Assembly: GCA_963844395.1 (NCBI GenBank)
Contig: CAWJNX010000001.1
Location: 558,001-622,000 of the forward strand
DNA length: 64,000 bases
Direction of reading: 5' to 3'
Source: VRUE01 sp963844395
GTDB lineage: Bacteria; Actinomycetota; Thermoleophilia; Solirubrobacterales; 70-9
Shown here: positions 37,481 to 45,232 of the stretch, in pieces
How positions within the stretch are numbered: position 1 is the stretch's first letter
Layout: each line of letters starts with the position of its first letter
Program-made: the position numbers and the translations under genes
The notes under the pieces: model-generated
What the model saw: only the letters and a program-made list of their open reading frames with translations
Databases searched by the model: none
What the model was told of the DNA's origin: nothing

Positions 37481-38317
37481 TCATCGTCTGCCCCAAACGA
37501 CCCTCTCGATGCCGACAAGGTCGAGACGGGTCTCGACCTTGTCGAAGCCAGTAGCAGCAAGCAAGTCTCCCACCGCTGGAGCCTGGCCGGCGCCGACCTC
37601 CAGGGCAAGCACCGGAGCTAGGTCGGCTGCAGCCGGAATCGTCGCGCGCAGCACGTCGAGTCCGTCGGCGCCGGCGAGCAGCGCCTCGCGTGGCTCCCAC
37701 TTGGTCACCTCCGGCTCGAGGTTCCCCCACTCCGCCTCGCTCACATACGGCAGGTTGGCGACGACGAGGTCGAATTCATCTGGCTCGCTCGGCAGCGTGC
37801 CCTCCACCAGCTCCACCCGCGCCGTTAAGCCGAGGCGTTGCGCGTTGGCCCGCGCCACCTCGAGCGCGGCGGGAGACGTATCCGTCGCCGTCACCTCGCA
37901 AGCGGAAAGCTCAGTGGCGATTGCCAGCGCGACGGCGCCCGAGCCCGTGCCGATGTCGAGCACGCGCTTGGGTGCCAGCTCCAACGCCAGCTCGACCAGC
38001 AGCTCGGTCTCCGGTCGCGGGATCAGCACACGCCGGTCTACCGCCAGCTCGAGATGGCGGAATCCTTTGCGGCCGAGGATGTAGGCGACCGGCTCGCGAC
38101 GCAGCCGCCGCCGCACCATCTCACCGAAGCGCCGGCCCGCCGCAGCGGGAACACCGGCCTGGGGATTCGCGGCAAGATCGGACCGATCCCAACCGGTCGC
38201 CTCGCCCAGCAGCAACTCCGCGTCCAGCCGCGGGTCTTCGACGCCAGCCGCCCGCAGCGCGTCGACGGCGCCGCCGAGCGCGTCGCGGACGCTGCCAGCC
38301 GTCGCCGCCCCGGCCAC
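37481..38317 (-). CDS. prmC: Release-factor glutamine methyltransferase
   Basis: 278 residues. Methylates the GGQ glutamine of release factors. N-terminal helical domain ('DPRLDAELLLGEATGWDRSDLAANP'), then 'FGEMVRRRLRREPVAYILGRKGFRHLELAVDRRVLIPRPETELLVE', SAM loop 'VLDIGTGSGAVALAIA', and the N-x-P-Y motif as 'VVANLPYVSE' (NLPY instead of NPPY, a known variant). The GTG start is one base after the prfA stop (TGACGTG), so the two are coupled. Confidence 0.95.
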   Translation of the reverse strand: MAGAATAGSVRDALGGAVDALRAAGVEDPRLDAELLLGEATGWDRSDLAANPQAGVPAAAGRRFGEMVRRRLRREPVAYILGRKGFRHLELAVDRRVLIPRPETELLVELALELAPKRVLDIGTGSGAVALAIATELSACEVTATDTSPAALEVARANAQRLGLTARVELVEGTLPSEPDEFDLVVANLPYVSEAEWGNLEPEVTKWEPREALLAGADGLDVLRATIPAAADLAPVLALEVGAGQAPAVGDLLAATGFDKVETRLDLVGIERVVWGRR

Positions 38318-38318
38318 G

Positions 38319-39404
38319 TCAGGCGGTCGAAGCCGCGGCCGCCTCGAGGCGCTGCCGCTTCTCCTCGGCCGCCAGAGCCTCGGTGAACTCGCCCAGCTCG
38401 CCGCTAAGCACGCCGTCGATGTTGTGCGAGGTGAGCTTGATGCGATGGTCGGTGACGCGCCCCTGGGGGAAGTTGTAAGTGCGGACCTTCTCCGAGCGCT
38501 CGCCGCTGCCCACCTGCGCCTTGCGCTCGGAGGCGATCTTCGCCTGCTGCTCGGCGACCTCGCGCTCGTAGAGGCGCGCCCGCAGCACCCGCATCGCCCG
38601 CTCCCGGTTCTGGAGCTGGGACTTCTCGTCCTGCATCGAGACGACGATCCCGGTTGGCTTGTGGGTGATCCGCACCGCCGAGTCGGTCGTGTTGACCGAT
38701 TGGCCCCCCGGCCCGGAGGAGCGGTAGACGTCGACCTGCAGGTCGTTCTGGTTGACATGGACCTCGACCTCCTCCGCCTCGGGCAGCACCGCGATGGTCG
38801 CGGTGGAGGTGTGGATGCGTCCCTGTGACTCGGTCTCCGGCACCCGCTGCACGCGATGGGTGCCGCCCTCGTACTTGAAGATCGAGTAGGCACCCTCGCC
38901 CTTGACCGCGAAGGTGACCTCCTTGAAGCCGCCCATCTCTGCCGCGGACTGTGAGAGGACCTCGGTGCCGAAGCCGCGCAGCTCGGCATAACGCGTCAGC
39001 ATCTTGAAGAGGTCGCCGGCGAAAAGCGCCGCCTCGTCGCCCCCCGTCCCCCCACGGATCTCAACCAACACATTCTTGTCATCGTTGGGATCCCGCTCGA
39101 CCATGGCCAACCGGATCTCCTCTTCGAGCTCAGAGAGGCGGCCCGGCGCATCCTCGACAACCTTGCGCAACTCCGGATCGTCCCCGTCCTCATCAAGCAG
39201 CTCCCGAGCCCCTTCAAGGTCATCGCGCAGAGTCCGCCACTCGCGAGCCAACACCCGCGCCGGCTCCAAATCCCTGTACTCCCTGCCAACCGCGGCATAC
39301 CGCTCCCGATCGCCGATGACCTCGGGATCGGACATCTGCCCCTCCAGCTCAGCGAACCTGCTTTCGATCTGTTCGACGAGCGCGTCGATCATCTCGTGAA
39401 CCAT
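38319..39404 (-). CDS. prfA: Peptide chain release factor 1
   Basis: 361 residues. Reads UAA/UAG. Recognition region 'VQRVPETESQGRIHTSTATIAVLPE', the GGQ loop 'SSGPGGQSVNTTDSAVRITH', and 'RGGTGGDEAALFAGDLFKML'. The ATG at 39404 (MVHEMIDALVEQ) is used; the ATG at 39392 is an alternative. Substrate of the adjacent PrmC. Upstream lies a 138-nt palindromic region, then the DUF1385 gene. Confidence 0.96.
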   Translation of the reverse strand: MVHEMIDALVEQIESRFAELEGQMSDPEVIGDRERYAAVGREYRDLEPARVLAREWRTLRDDLEGARELLDEDGDDPELRKVVEDAPGRLSELEEEIRLAMVERDPNDDKNVLVEIRGGTGGDEAALFAGDLFKMLTRYAELRGFGTEVLSQSAAEMGGFKEVTFAVKGEGAYSIFKYEGGTHRVQRVPETESQGRIHTSTATIAVLPEAEEVEVHVNQNDLQVDVYRSSGPGGQSVNTTDSAVRITHKPTGIVVSMQDEKSQLQNRERAMRVLRARLYEREVAEQQAKIASERKAQVGSGERSEKVRTYNFPQGRVTDHRIKLTSHNIDGVLSGELGEFTEALAAEEKRQRLEAAAASTA

Positions 39405-39414
39405 AGGCGCAGCT

Positions 39415-39552
39415 CGGGCGGGTGGCGTCCGGGTGGGGTGCCCAACCGGCGCGGCGTCCTCTTTTTCGCCCACAACCAACGAGAGACGCCCACGCACCTG
39501 CGAAAAACCCAGCGACGGTTGGGCACCCCGCCCGGACGACAGGACCCGCCCG
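39415..39552. repeat. 138-nt intergenic long hairpin
   Basis: Three nested sets of arms: outer CGGGCGGGT/ACCCGCCCG (9 of 9), middle 21-nt arms 39427-39447 and 39517-39537 (20 of 21, the mismatch allowing a G-U pair in RNA; core GGGGTGCCCAACC), and inner TTTTTCGC/GCGAAAAA. It fills the whole space between the DUF1385 stop (39556) and the prfA start. It could attenuate or terminate transcription before prfA, or be a mobile palindrome. Confidence 0.7.
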
Positions 39553-39555
39553 CCG

Positions 39556-40563
39556 CTACGCCACGATCTCTATAGGCGACTCGCCCTTCGCCGCCTGCGG
39601 TTCCTCATCAAGCACCTTCTCCAATGCCGCGATAGCCACCGCCAGCTGCTCTTCGTCGGGCTCGCGGGTGGTGAGGTTCTGCAGCATCAGGCCAGGCCAC
39701 ATCACCGCGCGCACCCAGCGTTTGCGGCGGTTTTTGCCGGCCCACTTGATCACCTCGTAGGAGAGGCCGGCGATCAGCGGGATGCCGAGGATGCGCGAGG
39801 CGAGCAGCCAGTACCAGGCGGGCAGCCCAATCGGCGCGAAGACGAAGATCGCCAGGACCATCACGATCAGCAGGAAGCTGGTGCCGCAGCGCGGGTGCAG
39901 GCGCGAGTAGAGCTTCGCCCGTGAGGGGACCAGTTCGTCTTCAGCCTCGTAGCAGGAGATCGTCTTGTGCTCGGCGCCGTGGTACTCGAAGACCCGGCGC
40001 AGGTCAGGCAGGCGGCTGATCGCGACGATGTAGGCAATGAAGATCGCCGTGCGCAGCACCCCCTCGACCAACCAGAAGAGAAGCGCGTTGCCGAGCTGGT
40101 CCTTGATCAGGCTGGTCAACCCGACCGGGACGACGAAGAAGAGGCCGACCGCGAGGACCATCGAGAAGACGATCGTCAGGCCCCAGATCCAGCCGCCGAT
40201 TTCTTCCTTGACGCCCTCCTCGTCCTCCTCCATCTGTGCGTTGGCGGAGATCGCCAGGGCGCGGAAGCCAATCTTCAGCGACTCGCCGAGCGCGACCACG
40301 CCGCGGATCACCGGCAGGCGCCAGATCCGGTGCCGCTTCGCCCACGGCACCAGCGGCTCGGAGCTGAGCTCGACCTGGCCCTCGGGGTTGCGCACCGCGA
40401 CCGCCCAGGTCGAGATGCCGCGCATCATCACGCCCTCGAGCACCGCCTGGCCGCCGATCGGCGCGTCGCGCTTGGCGACCAGGGCGCCGTCGGGCATGCG
40501 CAGCGGATCGGCGCCGTTCGGAGAAGCCGTCTCGGGCTGCGGAGAGCCCCCCTCCGCAGCCAC
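39556..40563 (-). CDS. DUF1385 family membrane protein
   Basis: 335 residues, GTG start 3 nt after rpmE. Family blocks: 'IGGQAVLEGVMMRGISTWAVAVRNPEG', 'LPVIRGVVALGESLKIGFRAL', 'RVFEYHGAEHKTISCYE', 'SRLHPRCGTSFLLIVMVLAI' and 'SYEVIKWAGKN'. At least four membrane segments. Function is unknown, but the gene is regularly found between rpmE and prfA in Gram-positive bacteria, and here too. Confidence 0.93.
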   Translation of the reverse strand: MAAEGGSPQPETASPNGADPLRMPDGALVAKRDAPIGGQAVLEGVMMRGISTWAVAVRNPEGQVELSSEPLVPWAKRHRIWRLPVIRGVVALGESLKIGFRALAISANAQMEEDEEGVKEEIGGWIWGLTIVFSMVLAVGLFFVVPVGLTSLIKDQLGNALLFWLVEGVLRTAIFIAYIVAISRLPDLRRVFEYHGAEHKTISCYEAEDELVPSRAKLYSRLHPRCGTSFLLIVMVLAIFVFAPIGLPAWYWLLASRILGIPLIAGLSYEVIKWAGKNRRKRWVRAVMWPGLMLQNLTTREPDEEQLAVAIAALEKVLDEEPQAAKGESPIEIVA

Positions 40564-40566
40564 GGG

Positions 40567-40782
40567 TTACTTCCCGGCCTTGGCGTGCTTGGCAGCGCGC
40601 CGTTGGAACCGCTCGACCCGTCCGCCCGTATCGACCAGCTTCTGCTTGCCGGTGTAGAACGGGTGGCACTCGGAGCAGAGCTCGACGTGGAGGTCGTCCA
40701 CGGTGGACCGGGTGTAGAACTGGCTGCCGCACGAGCAGTGCACGTGGGCGAGCTTGTACTCGGGGTGAATTCCTGCCTTCAT
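40567..40782 (-). CDS. rpmE: 50S ribosomal protein L31
   Basis: 71 residues, MKAGIHPEYKLAHVHCSCGSQF... The zinc-binding (C+) form: Cys-x-Cys in 'HCSCG' and Cys-x-x-Cys in 'LCSECHPFYTGKQK'. Usually replaced by a C- paralogue under zinc limitation, which is not in this window. The family start MKxxIHPxY supports the ATG at 40782 rather than the TTG at 40791. Confidence 0.96.
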   Translation of the reverse strand: MKAGIHPEYKLAHVHCSCGSQFYTRSTVDDLHVELCSECHPFYTGKQKLVDTGGRVERFQRRAAKHAKAGK

Positions 40783-40802
40783 CGCCACCAAGGATAGATG
40801 AC

Positions 40803-40838
40803 GGGCGAATTGATGGCTCAGGGCTTGGGAATTCGCCC
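40803..40838. repeat. Short palindrome upstream of rpmE and the GGDEF gene
   Basis: Perfect 9-bp arms GGGCGAATT / AATTCGCCC around an 18-nt spacer, in the 77-bp gap between two divergent genes. Unlike the other palindromes it lies upstream of both genes, so a regulator site is a reasonable alternative to a mobile or terminator element. Confidence 0.5.
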
Positions 40839-40859
40839 TGGCGCGCCGATAGCAACTCC

Positions 40860-42386
40860 GTGATACCTACGGACGCGACCACGGCTCACCCGCAGCTACG
40901 GGACGTACTGCGCCGCAGCCTGGCGGCGTTCCTGGTGGTTGGCACCGTGGTCGTCGCCCTCCACTCATGGCTCGGCATCGGCGGTCCCGACCTCGATCTG
41001 GCTCTCACCGGCGTGCTCTACGACTCGGTGGTCCTGGGTGCCGCGCTGGCCTGCCTGCTGCGTGCCTTCGCCTTCGAGCGCGAGCGCTGGGCCTGGCTGC
41101 TGATCGGGCTCGCGATCGGTTCGTGGGGTCTGGCCGAGGTCTACTGGACGGCGTTCATCGAAGGCAACGCCGAAGCCCCCTACCCCTCGCCCGCCGATGT
41201 CGGCTACCTCCTCTTCTATCCGCTCGCCTACGCAGGTCTGGCCCTGCTCGTGCACGCCCGCGCCGGCCAGATGAACTGGCGGTTGTGGACCGACGGCCTG
41301 ATCGCGGCGCTCGGCACGGCCGCGCTCGGCACCGCTTTCGTCTTCGACTTCGTCGCCGAGCAGGCCACCGGGACCCCACTCGAAGTGGCGACCACGCTCG
41401 CCTATCCGCTCGGCGACATCGCGATGATCTCGATCGTCGTCGGCGTCGTCGCTCTGACCGAATGGCGACCCGGCAGGACCTGGGGATTGCTGCTCGCCGG
41501 TCTGGGCGCGATGGTCGTCGCCGACATCGCATACACGCTGCAGTGGACTGCCGGGGCGCTTCCGGGCGGAGGCTGGATCGAACCGATCTACCTGATCTCA
41601 GCCGCCTGCCTCGGTGTGGCGGTGTGGCAGCCGGCACCGGCCACGATCCGGGGGCGCGGCAACTCCGACGGCTGGCGCGAGCTGGTGATTCCGGCGATCT
41701 TCGCGACGGTGATGATCGGGCTTTTCACGATGCAGGCCTTCAGTACCCACACCAGCCTCTCGACCCTGCTCTGGGCGATGACGATGGTCGCGGTGATCGT
41801 CCGCCTGGCGCTCAGCGTGCGGGAGAACCGGGCGCTGCTCGAGCAGGTTCAGACCGATCCCCTCACCGGCCTCGGCAACCGCGGGCGGATGCAGGTCGAC
41901 CTCGAAGCCCTGATCGAGCGGGCGACGCTGGAGAACCCGATCTCCGTCGTCTTCCTCGACCTCAACGGCTTCAAGCGCTACAACGACACCTTCGGGCACC
42001 CCTCCGGCGATGCCCTCCTGGTGCGGCTCGGCACGGCGCTGCGGGCGACCGTCGGCGAGGACGGCACCGCCTACAGGGTCGGCGGCGACGAGTTCTGCGT
42101 ACTGCTGACCTGCGATCCGGAACGCTTTGCGACCGTCGCAGGGGACGCCGGCAGGGCGCTGAGCGAGAGCGGTAAGGGCTTCGAGGTGGGCGCCTCGCTG
42201 GGGGCCGCGATCGTCCCGGACGAGGCTGTCGACCCGTCGGAGGCGCTGCGGCTCGCCGACATGCGGATGTACGCGCAAAAGGAGTCGCGCCGCACCACCC
42301 AGGAACGGCCAGAGGACTGGCCGGTGCCCAGCGTCACCGCCGCCAGCGAGCGGCTGCGCCCTAGCGCCGCCGACCCTCAGAGCTGA
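40860..42386 (+). CDS. Membrane-bound diguanylate cyclase (GGDEF domain)
   Basis: 508 residues, GTG start. Residues ~15-310 contain about eight hydrophobic segments (e.g. 'SLAAFLVVGTVVVALHSWLGI', 'SWGLAEVYWTAFIEGN', 'VGYLLFYPLAYAGLALLVHA'). The C-terminal GGDEF domain has 'DPLTGLGNRGRMQVDL', 'VVFLDLNGFKRYNDTFGHPSGDALLVRLG' and the intact catalytic 'YRVGGDEFCVL'. The inhibitory site RxxD before GGDEF reads V-G-E-D, so product inhibition may be absent. It makes c-di-GMP in response to an unknown membrane signal. Its 3' end overlaps the convergent TetR gene by 26 bp. Confidence 0.9.
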   Translation: MIPTDATTAHPQLRDVLRRSLAAFLVVGTVVVALHSWLGIGGPDLDLALTGVLYDSVVLGAALACLLRAFAFERERWAWLLIGLAIGSWGLAEVYWTAFIEGNAEAPYPSPADVGYLLFYPLAYAGLALLVHARAGQMNWRLWTDGLIAALGTAALGTAFVFDFVAEQATGTPLEVATTLAYPLGDIAMISIVVGVVALTEWRPGRTWGLLLAGLGAMVVADIAYTLQWTAGALPGGGWIEPIYLISAACLGVAVWQPAPATIRGRGNSDGWRELVIPAIFATVMIGLFTMQAFSTHTSLSTLLWAMTMVAVIVRLALSVRENRALLEQVQTDPLTGLGNRGRMQVDLEALIERATLENPISVVFLDLNGFKRYNDTFGHPSGDALLVRLGTALRATVGEDGTAYRVGGDEFCVLLTCDPERFATVAGDAGRALSESGKGFEVGASLGAAIVPDEAVDPSEALRLADMRMYAQKESRRTTQERPEDWPVPSVTAASERLRPSAADPQS

Positions 42387-43017
42387 GCGAGTCGAGCAGG
42401 AAGCGGACGGTCTGCCCGACCTCCTCGCGCATCCGTTCGGGCTCCTCGGCTCGCGCGACCAGCAGCGCCGCCTCATCGAGCGCGCCCATCAGCAGGTGCG
42501 CTAGGGGCCGAACCGGCTGCGGGACGATCACCCCCGCCTCGATCGCCGCCTGCAGGGTGCCCTCGATCAGCCCCAGGCCGTGCTCGGCGCCGATCTCCCG
42601 CCAGCGGTCCCAGCCGAGCACTGCGGGCCCGTCGAGCAGGGCGATCCGCTGTGCCTCCGGCTCGGTGCACGCTTGCAGGAACATCTCGGCGCCGGCCTGC
42701 ATCGCCTCCAGCGGCGACTCCGCGTTGGCGGCAAGGGCGCCAGATGCGATCCGCTCCGCCAGCTCGGCCTCTAGCCGTTCGTAGACGGCCTCGAAGAGGT
42801 CGCGCTTGCCGGAGAAGTGGTGGTAGAGAGCGCCGCGCGTGACGCCGGCGGCGCGGACGATCTCCTCGGTCCCGACGCCGGCGTAGCCGCGCTCGGCAAA
42901 GAGGCGGCGCGCCGCCTCGACTAGGGCGCCGCGGGTCGACTCGGAGCGCTCGCTCTGGCTGCGGCGCTCCGTGGATTGGACAGCGGGGTCCCTACTGCTG
43001 GGCTCGTTGACATGCAT
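42361..43017 (-). CDS. TetR family transcriptional regulator
   Basis: 218 residues. After a ~30-residue polar lead, the HTH is standard: 'ALVEAARRLFAERGYAGVGTEEIVRAAGVTRGALYHHFSGKRDLFEAVYERLE'. The ligand-binding C-terminal domain is helical ('LAHLLMGALDEAALLVARAEEPERMREEVGQTVRFLLD'). Divergent from the alpha/beta hydrolase gene, 60 bp between starts. An inverted repeat overlaps its start codon, so autorepression and control of the hydrolase are likely. Confidence 0.9.
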   Translation of the reverse strand: MHVNEPSSRDPAVQSTERRSQSERSESTRGALVEAARRLFAERGYAGVGTEEIVRAAGVTRGALYHHFSGKRDLFEAVYERLEAELAERIASGALAANAESPLEAMQAGAEMFLQACTEPEAQRIALLDGPAVLGWDRWREIGAEHGLGLIEGTLQAAIEAGVIVPQPVRPLAHLLMGALDEAALLVARAEEPERMREEVGQTVRFLLDSLSSEGRRR

Positions 43018-43029
43018 ACTGTCTGTATG
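43015..43029. promoter_or_regulatory. Candidate TetR operator
   Basis: CATAC-TGTCT-GTATG, a 15-bp inverted repeat that covers the start codon of the TetR gene and lies about 49 bp upstream of the hydrolase start. The sequence resembles TACATACA-type operators of TetR regulators. Binding is inferred. Confidence 0.5.
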
Positions 43030-43077
43030 TAAGTTACCCTGACTTCAGCCGAAAAGCTACGTACCGAGGAGGACGCA

Positions 43078-43941
43078 ATGGCTCCGTCAGACCAGCGCCG
43101 GGAGATCGACCTGCCGGAGGGCACGATTCGCTACCGAGAGGCCGGCGAGGGCAAGCCGATCGTCTTCGTCCATGGCTACCTGGTCGACGGACGGCTCTGG
43201 GACGGAGTCGTCGACCGGCTCTCCGACCGCTTCCGCTGCCTCGCCCCCGACTGGCCGATCGGCTCCCAGCGAATCGCGATGAAGCCCGGCGCCGACCTCT
43301 CGCCGCCGGGGATCGCCTCCATCATCCACAGCTTCCTCGAGCAGCTCGACCTAGAGGACGTGACGATCGTCGGCAATGACTCCGGCGGAGCCATGTCCCA
43401 GGTCCTCGTCACCCGCCACCCCGAGCGGATCGGCCGCCTCGTCCTCACCAACTGCGACACCCACGAGAACTTCCCGCCCGGGGCGTTCAAGGCTCTGGTG
43501 CCCTTGGCGAAACTGCCGGGCGGAATGGCAGTGCTTGGGGCGCCCTTCAGAATCGGCGCGGTCGCCCGTGCCGCCTTCCGACCCTTCGCGAAGACCCCAG
43601 TGCCGGCCGAGCTGATCGACTCCTGGATGGAGCCCGGCCTGCACGACCCTGGCGTCAAACGCGACCTCAAGAAGGTGACGGTGGGCATGAATAAGCGTCA
43701 CACGCTGGAGGCGGCGGAGAAGCTGCGCGGCTCTCAGCTGCCGATTCTCCTCACTTGGGCGCCAGGCGACCGCTTCTTTCCGATCAAGTACGCGGAGCGG
43801 CTCGCATCGGAAGCGGGCAACGCCCGGATCGTCGAGATTCCCGACTCGAAGACGTTCGTGGCGGTCGACCAACCGCAGCGTCTCGCCGACGAGATCGCTT
43901 CTTTCGTCGGCTCGCCCCGAAGCGACTCGGTTCCCGCCTAG
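43078..43941 (+). CDS. Alpha/beta hydrolase
   Basis: 287 residues. Oxyanion region 'IVFVHGYLVDGRLWDG', nucleophile elbow 'IVGNDSGGAMSQV' with Asp in the nucleophile place (G-x-D-x-G), as in haloalkane dehalogenases and epoxide hydrolases, not Ser. The C-terminal segment 'PILLTWAPGDRFFPIKYAERLA' supplies the acid. At the usual His position the text is 'DSKTFVAVDQPQRLADEI', with Thr and no His, so catalysis may be altered. AGGAGG 5 nt before the ATG is a strong ribosome-binding site. Likely repressed by the divergent TetR protein; substrate unknown. Confidence 0.85.
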   Translation: MAPSDQRREIDLPEGTIRYREAGEGKPIVFVHGYLVDGRLWDGVVDRLSDRFRCLAPDWPIGSQRIAMKPGADLSPPGIASIIHSFLEQLDLEDVTIVGNDSGGAMSQVLVTRHPERIGRLVLTNCDTHENFPPGAFKALVPLAKLPGGMAVLGAPFRIGAVARAAFRPFAKTPVPAELIDSWMEPGLHDPGVKRDLKKVTVGMNKRHTLEAAEKLRGSQLPILLTWAPGDRFFPIKYAERLASEAGNARIVEIPDSKTFVAVDQPQRLADEIASFVGSPRSDSVPA

Positions 43942-43956
43942 ACGAGGCCAATCGCG

Positions 43957-43975
43957 CAAGCTGCGGCTTGTTTTT
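43957..43975 (+). terminator. Rho-independent terminator after the hydrolase
   Basis: CAAGC-TGCG-GCTTG followed by TTTTT, 16 nt after the hydrolase stop codon. A short stem but with a proper T-run. Confidence 0.65.
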
Positions 43976-44046
43976 CGCTATGTGCATGTTTTTCGTCTGA
44001 CGGGGGGGCCATGCTTCTGTGACGCCCCCCACAAAGGACGGAGCGC

Positions 44047-44253
44047 ATGCCCAAGGAGATCTTCGACCAGAACCGGCCGCGGAGCACGATGGCGAGACGC
44101 CTCGACGAAGCCTTCGCCGGTTGCGATCAATGGACCCTCGCCCCGCCGTCACCGCGGCGCAGCACGCTCGACGTCGTACCGTGGCTCTCGGCACCGGAGC
44201 CGACGATCGACCGAGCGTCCTCCACCCCACTCCCGGAGTCCCGCGCGGCGTAG
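44047..44253 (+). CDS. Small hypothetical protein, 68 residues
   Basis: MPKEIFDQNRPRSTMARRLDEAF... with AAAGGACGGAG upstream of the ATG. Polar, Pro/Ser/Arg-rich in the second half, one Cys, no recognised domain. A G/C-rich hairpin (GGGGGGC/GCCCCCC, 44003-44030) lies just before its ribosome-binding site and may control translation or be the end of the upstream transcript. The call rests on the start context only, since high-GC DNA often has chance ORFs of this size. Confidence 0.4.
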   Translation: MPKEIFDQNRPRSTMARRLDEAFAGCDQWTLAPPSPRRSTLDVVPWLSAPEPTIDRASSTPLPESRAA

Positions 44254-44256
44254 CCC

Positions 44257-45225
44257 TCAGCCGGTCTTCTCCGCCAGCTCCTGGCGCATCGTCCTGTCCC
44301 AGGTCGAGGCGACGTTGCCGGCGGCGGCGCGCTCCTCGGTGAGGATCCGCTGCGCCATCTGCGCCGTTTCCTCGTCCCCGGCTTTCGTGGCCACGCGCGA
44401 GAGCAGCTCGTAAGCCGCGATCTCCAGGTGCTCGAAGGCAAAGGCGAAGCCGGCCAGCTTCGCCGTCGTGTCCGGGTGGGCGCCGAAGAAACCGCCGAGG
44501 TTGAGGCCGCCGGCTCGTAGCGCGAGGTTCTTCAGCTTGGATGGATCGGCGCCGCGCTGCTCGAGCCGCTGCGTAACTTGCTCCTCGTGGCCCCGCGTCT
44601 CCTCCAGGTGGGCGCGGAAAAGCGCCGCCAGCCCCTCGTCGTCGACGAGCCCCCGCCCCGCCTCCAGCAGCTGCAGCGCCTGCTGCTCGATCGCCTGGGC
44701 GTCCGCGAGGTACTTATCGAGCTGCTCGCCAAGGTCGTCGTGGGCGACGTCCCGCAGGGACGCCTCGACCGCCGCGTCGAAGGCCGACTCGAGCCGTTCC
44801 GCCATGGCACGCTCCTCGGCGGCAATCTCCGCAGCGACCCGTGCCGTCTCGCCGTCGCCGACGGCCGTCGCCGCCCGGCCGAGCAGCTCGTAGGTCGCCA
44901 GCTCCATGTGCTCGTAGGAGAAGGCGTGCGCAGTCAGCTTGCCCGGCGTGTCGGGCTGGCTACGGGCGAAGAGCAGCATCCCTAGGCCGCCGGCCTTGCC
45001 GGCCAGGTCCTTGACCTTCGAGGGGTCAGCGCCGTGGGCCTCGAGGCGCTCACGCACCAGACGCTCCTGGCGTTCGGTCTCGGCCAGGTGTTCGCGGAAT
45101 ATCCGGACCAGACGCTCGTCCCCGGCGATGTCGGGGGCCTTCCGCAGCTGGGTCAGGGCCTGCTCCTCGATCGAGTGGGCGTCAGCGAGGTACTTGACGA
45201 GCTGCTCCTCTGGCGATCTCGACAT
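44257..45225 (-). CDS. Tandem DUF892-like ferritin-fold protein
   Basis: 322 residues made of two similar ~155-residue halves. Each begins 'EQLxKYLADAxxIEEQAL' and continues with 'FRxHLEETxxxExxVxxRLExxGADPSKxKxLAxxAGGL', 'AFxxEHxExAxYELLxRxAT' and 'AEERAxA'. The Glu/His residues that would bind iron in a YciF/DUF892 four-helix bundle are conserved in both. Such proteins are linked to stress protection and iron handling. A single chain with two bundles is less common than one-domain forms. It is followed by another helical bundle gene (45233-45721) on the same strand. Confidence 0.82.
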   Translation of the reverse strand: MSRSPEEQLVKYLADAHSIEEQALTQLRKAPDIAGDERLVRIFREHLAETERQERLVRERLEAHGADPSKVKDLAGKAGGLGMLLFARSQPDTPGKLTAHAFSYEHMELATYELLGRAATAVGDGETARVAAEIAAEERAMAERLESAFDAAVEASLRDVAHDDLGEQLDKYLADAQAIEQQALQLLEAGRGLVDDEGLAALFRAHLEETRGHEEQVTQRLEQRGADPSKLKNLALRAGGLNLGGFFGAHPDTTAKLAGFAFAFEHLEIAAYELLSRVATKAGDEETAQMAQRILTEERAAAGNVASTWDRTMRQELAEKTG

Positions 45226-45232
45226 AGCTCGC

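Noticed and set aside
36793..37608. Longer tsaC start at 37608 or 37446
   Set aside because: The longer frames overlap prmC or lack a ribosome-binding site; the TTG at 37413 has GGGAGGAGG at good spacing and the normal family length.
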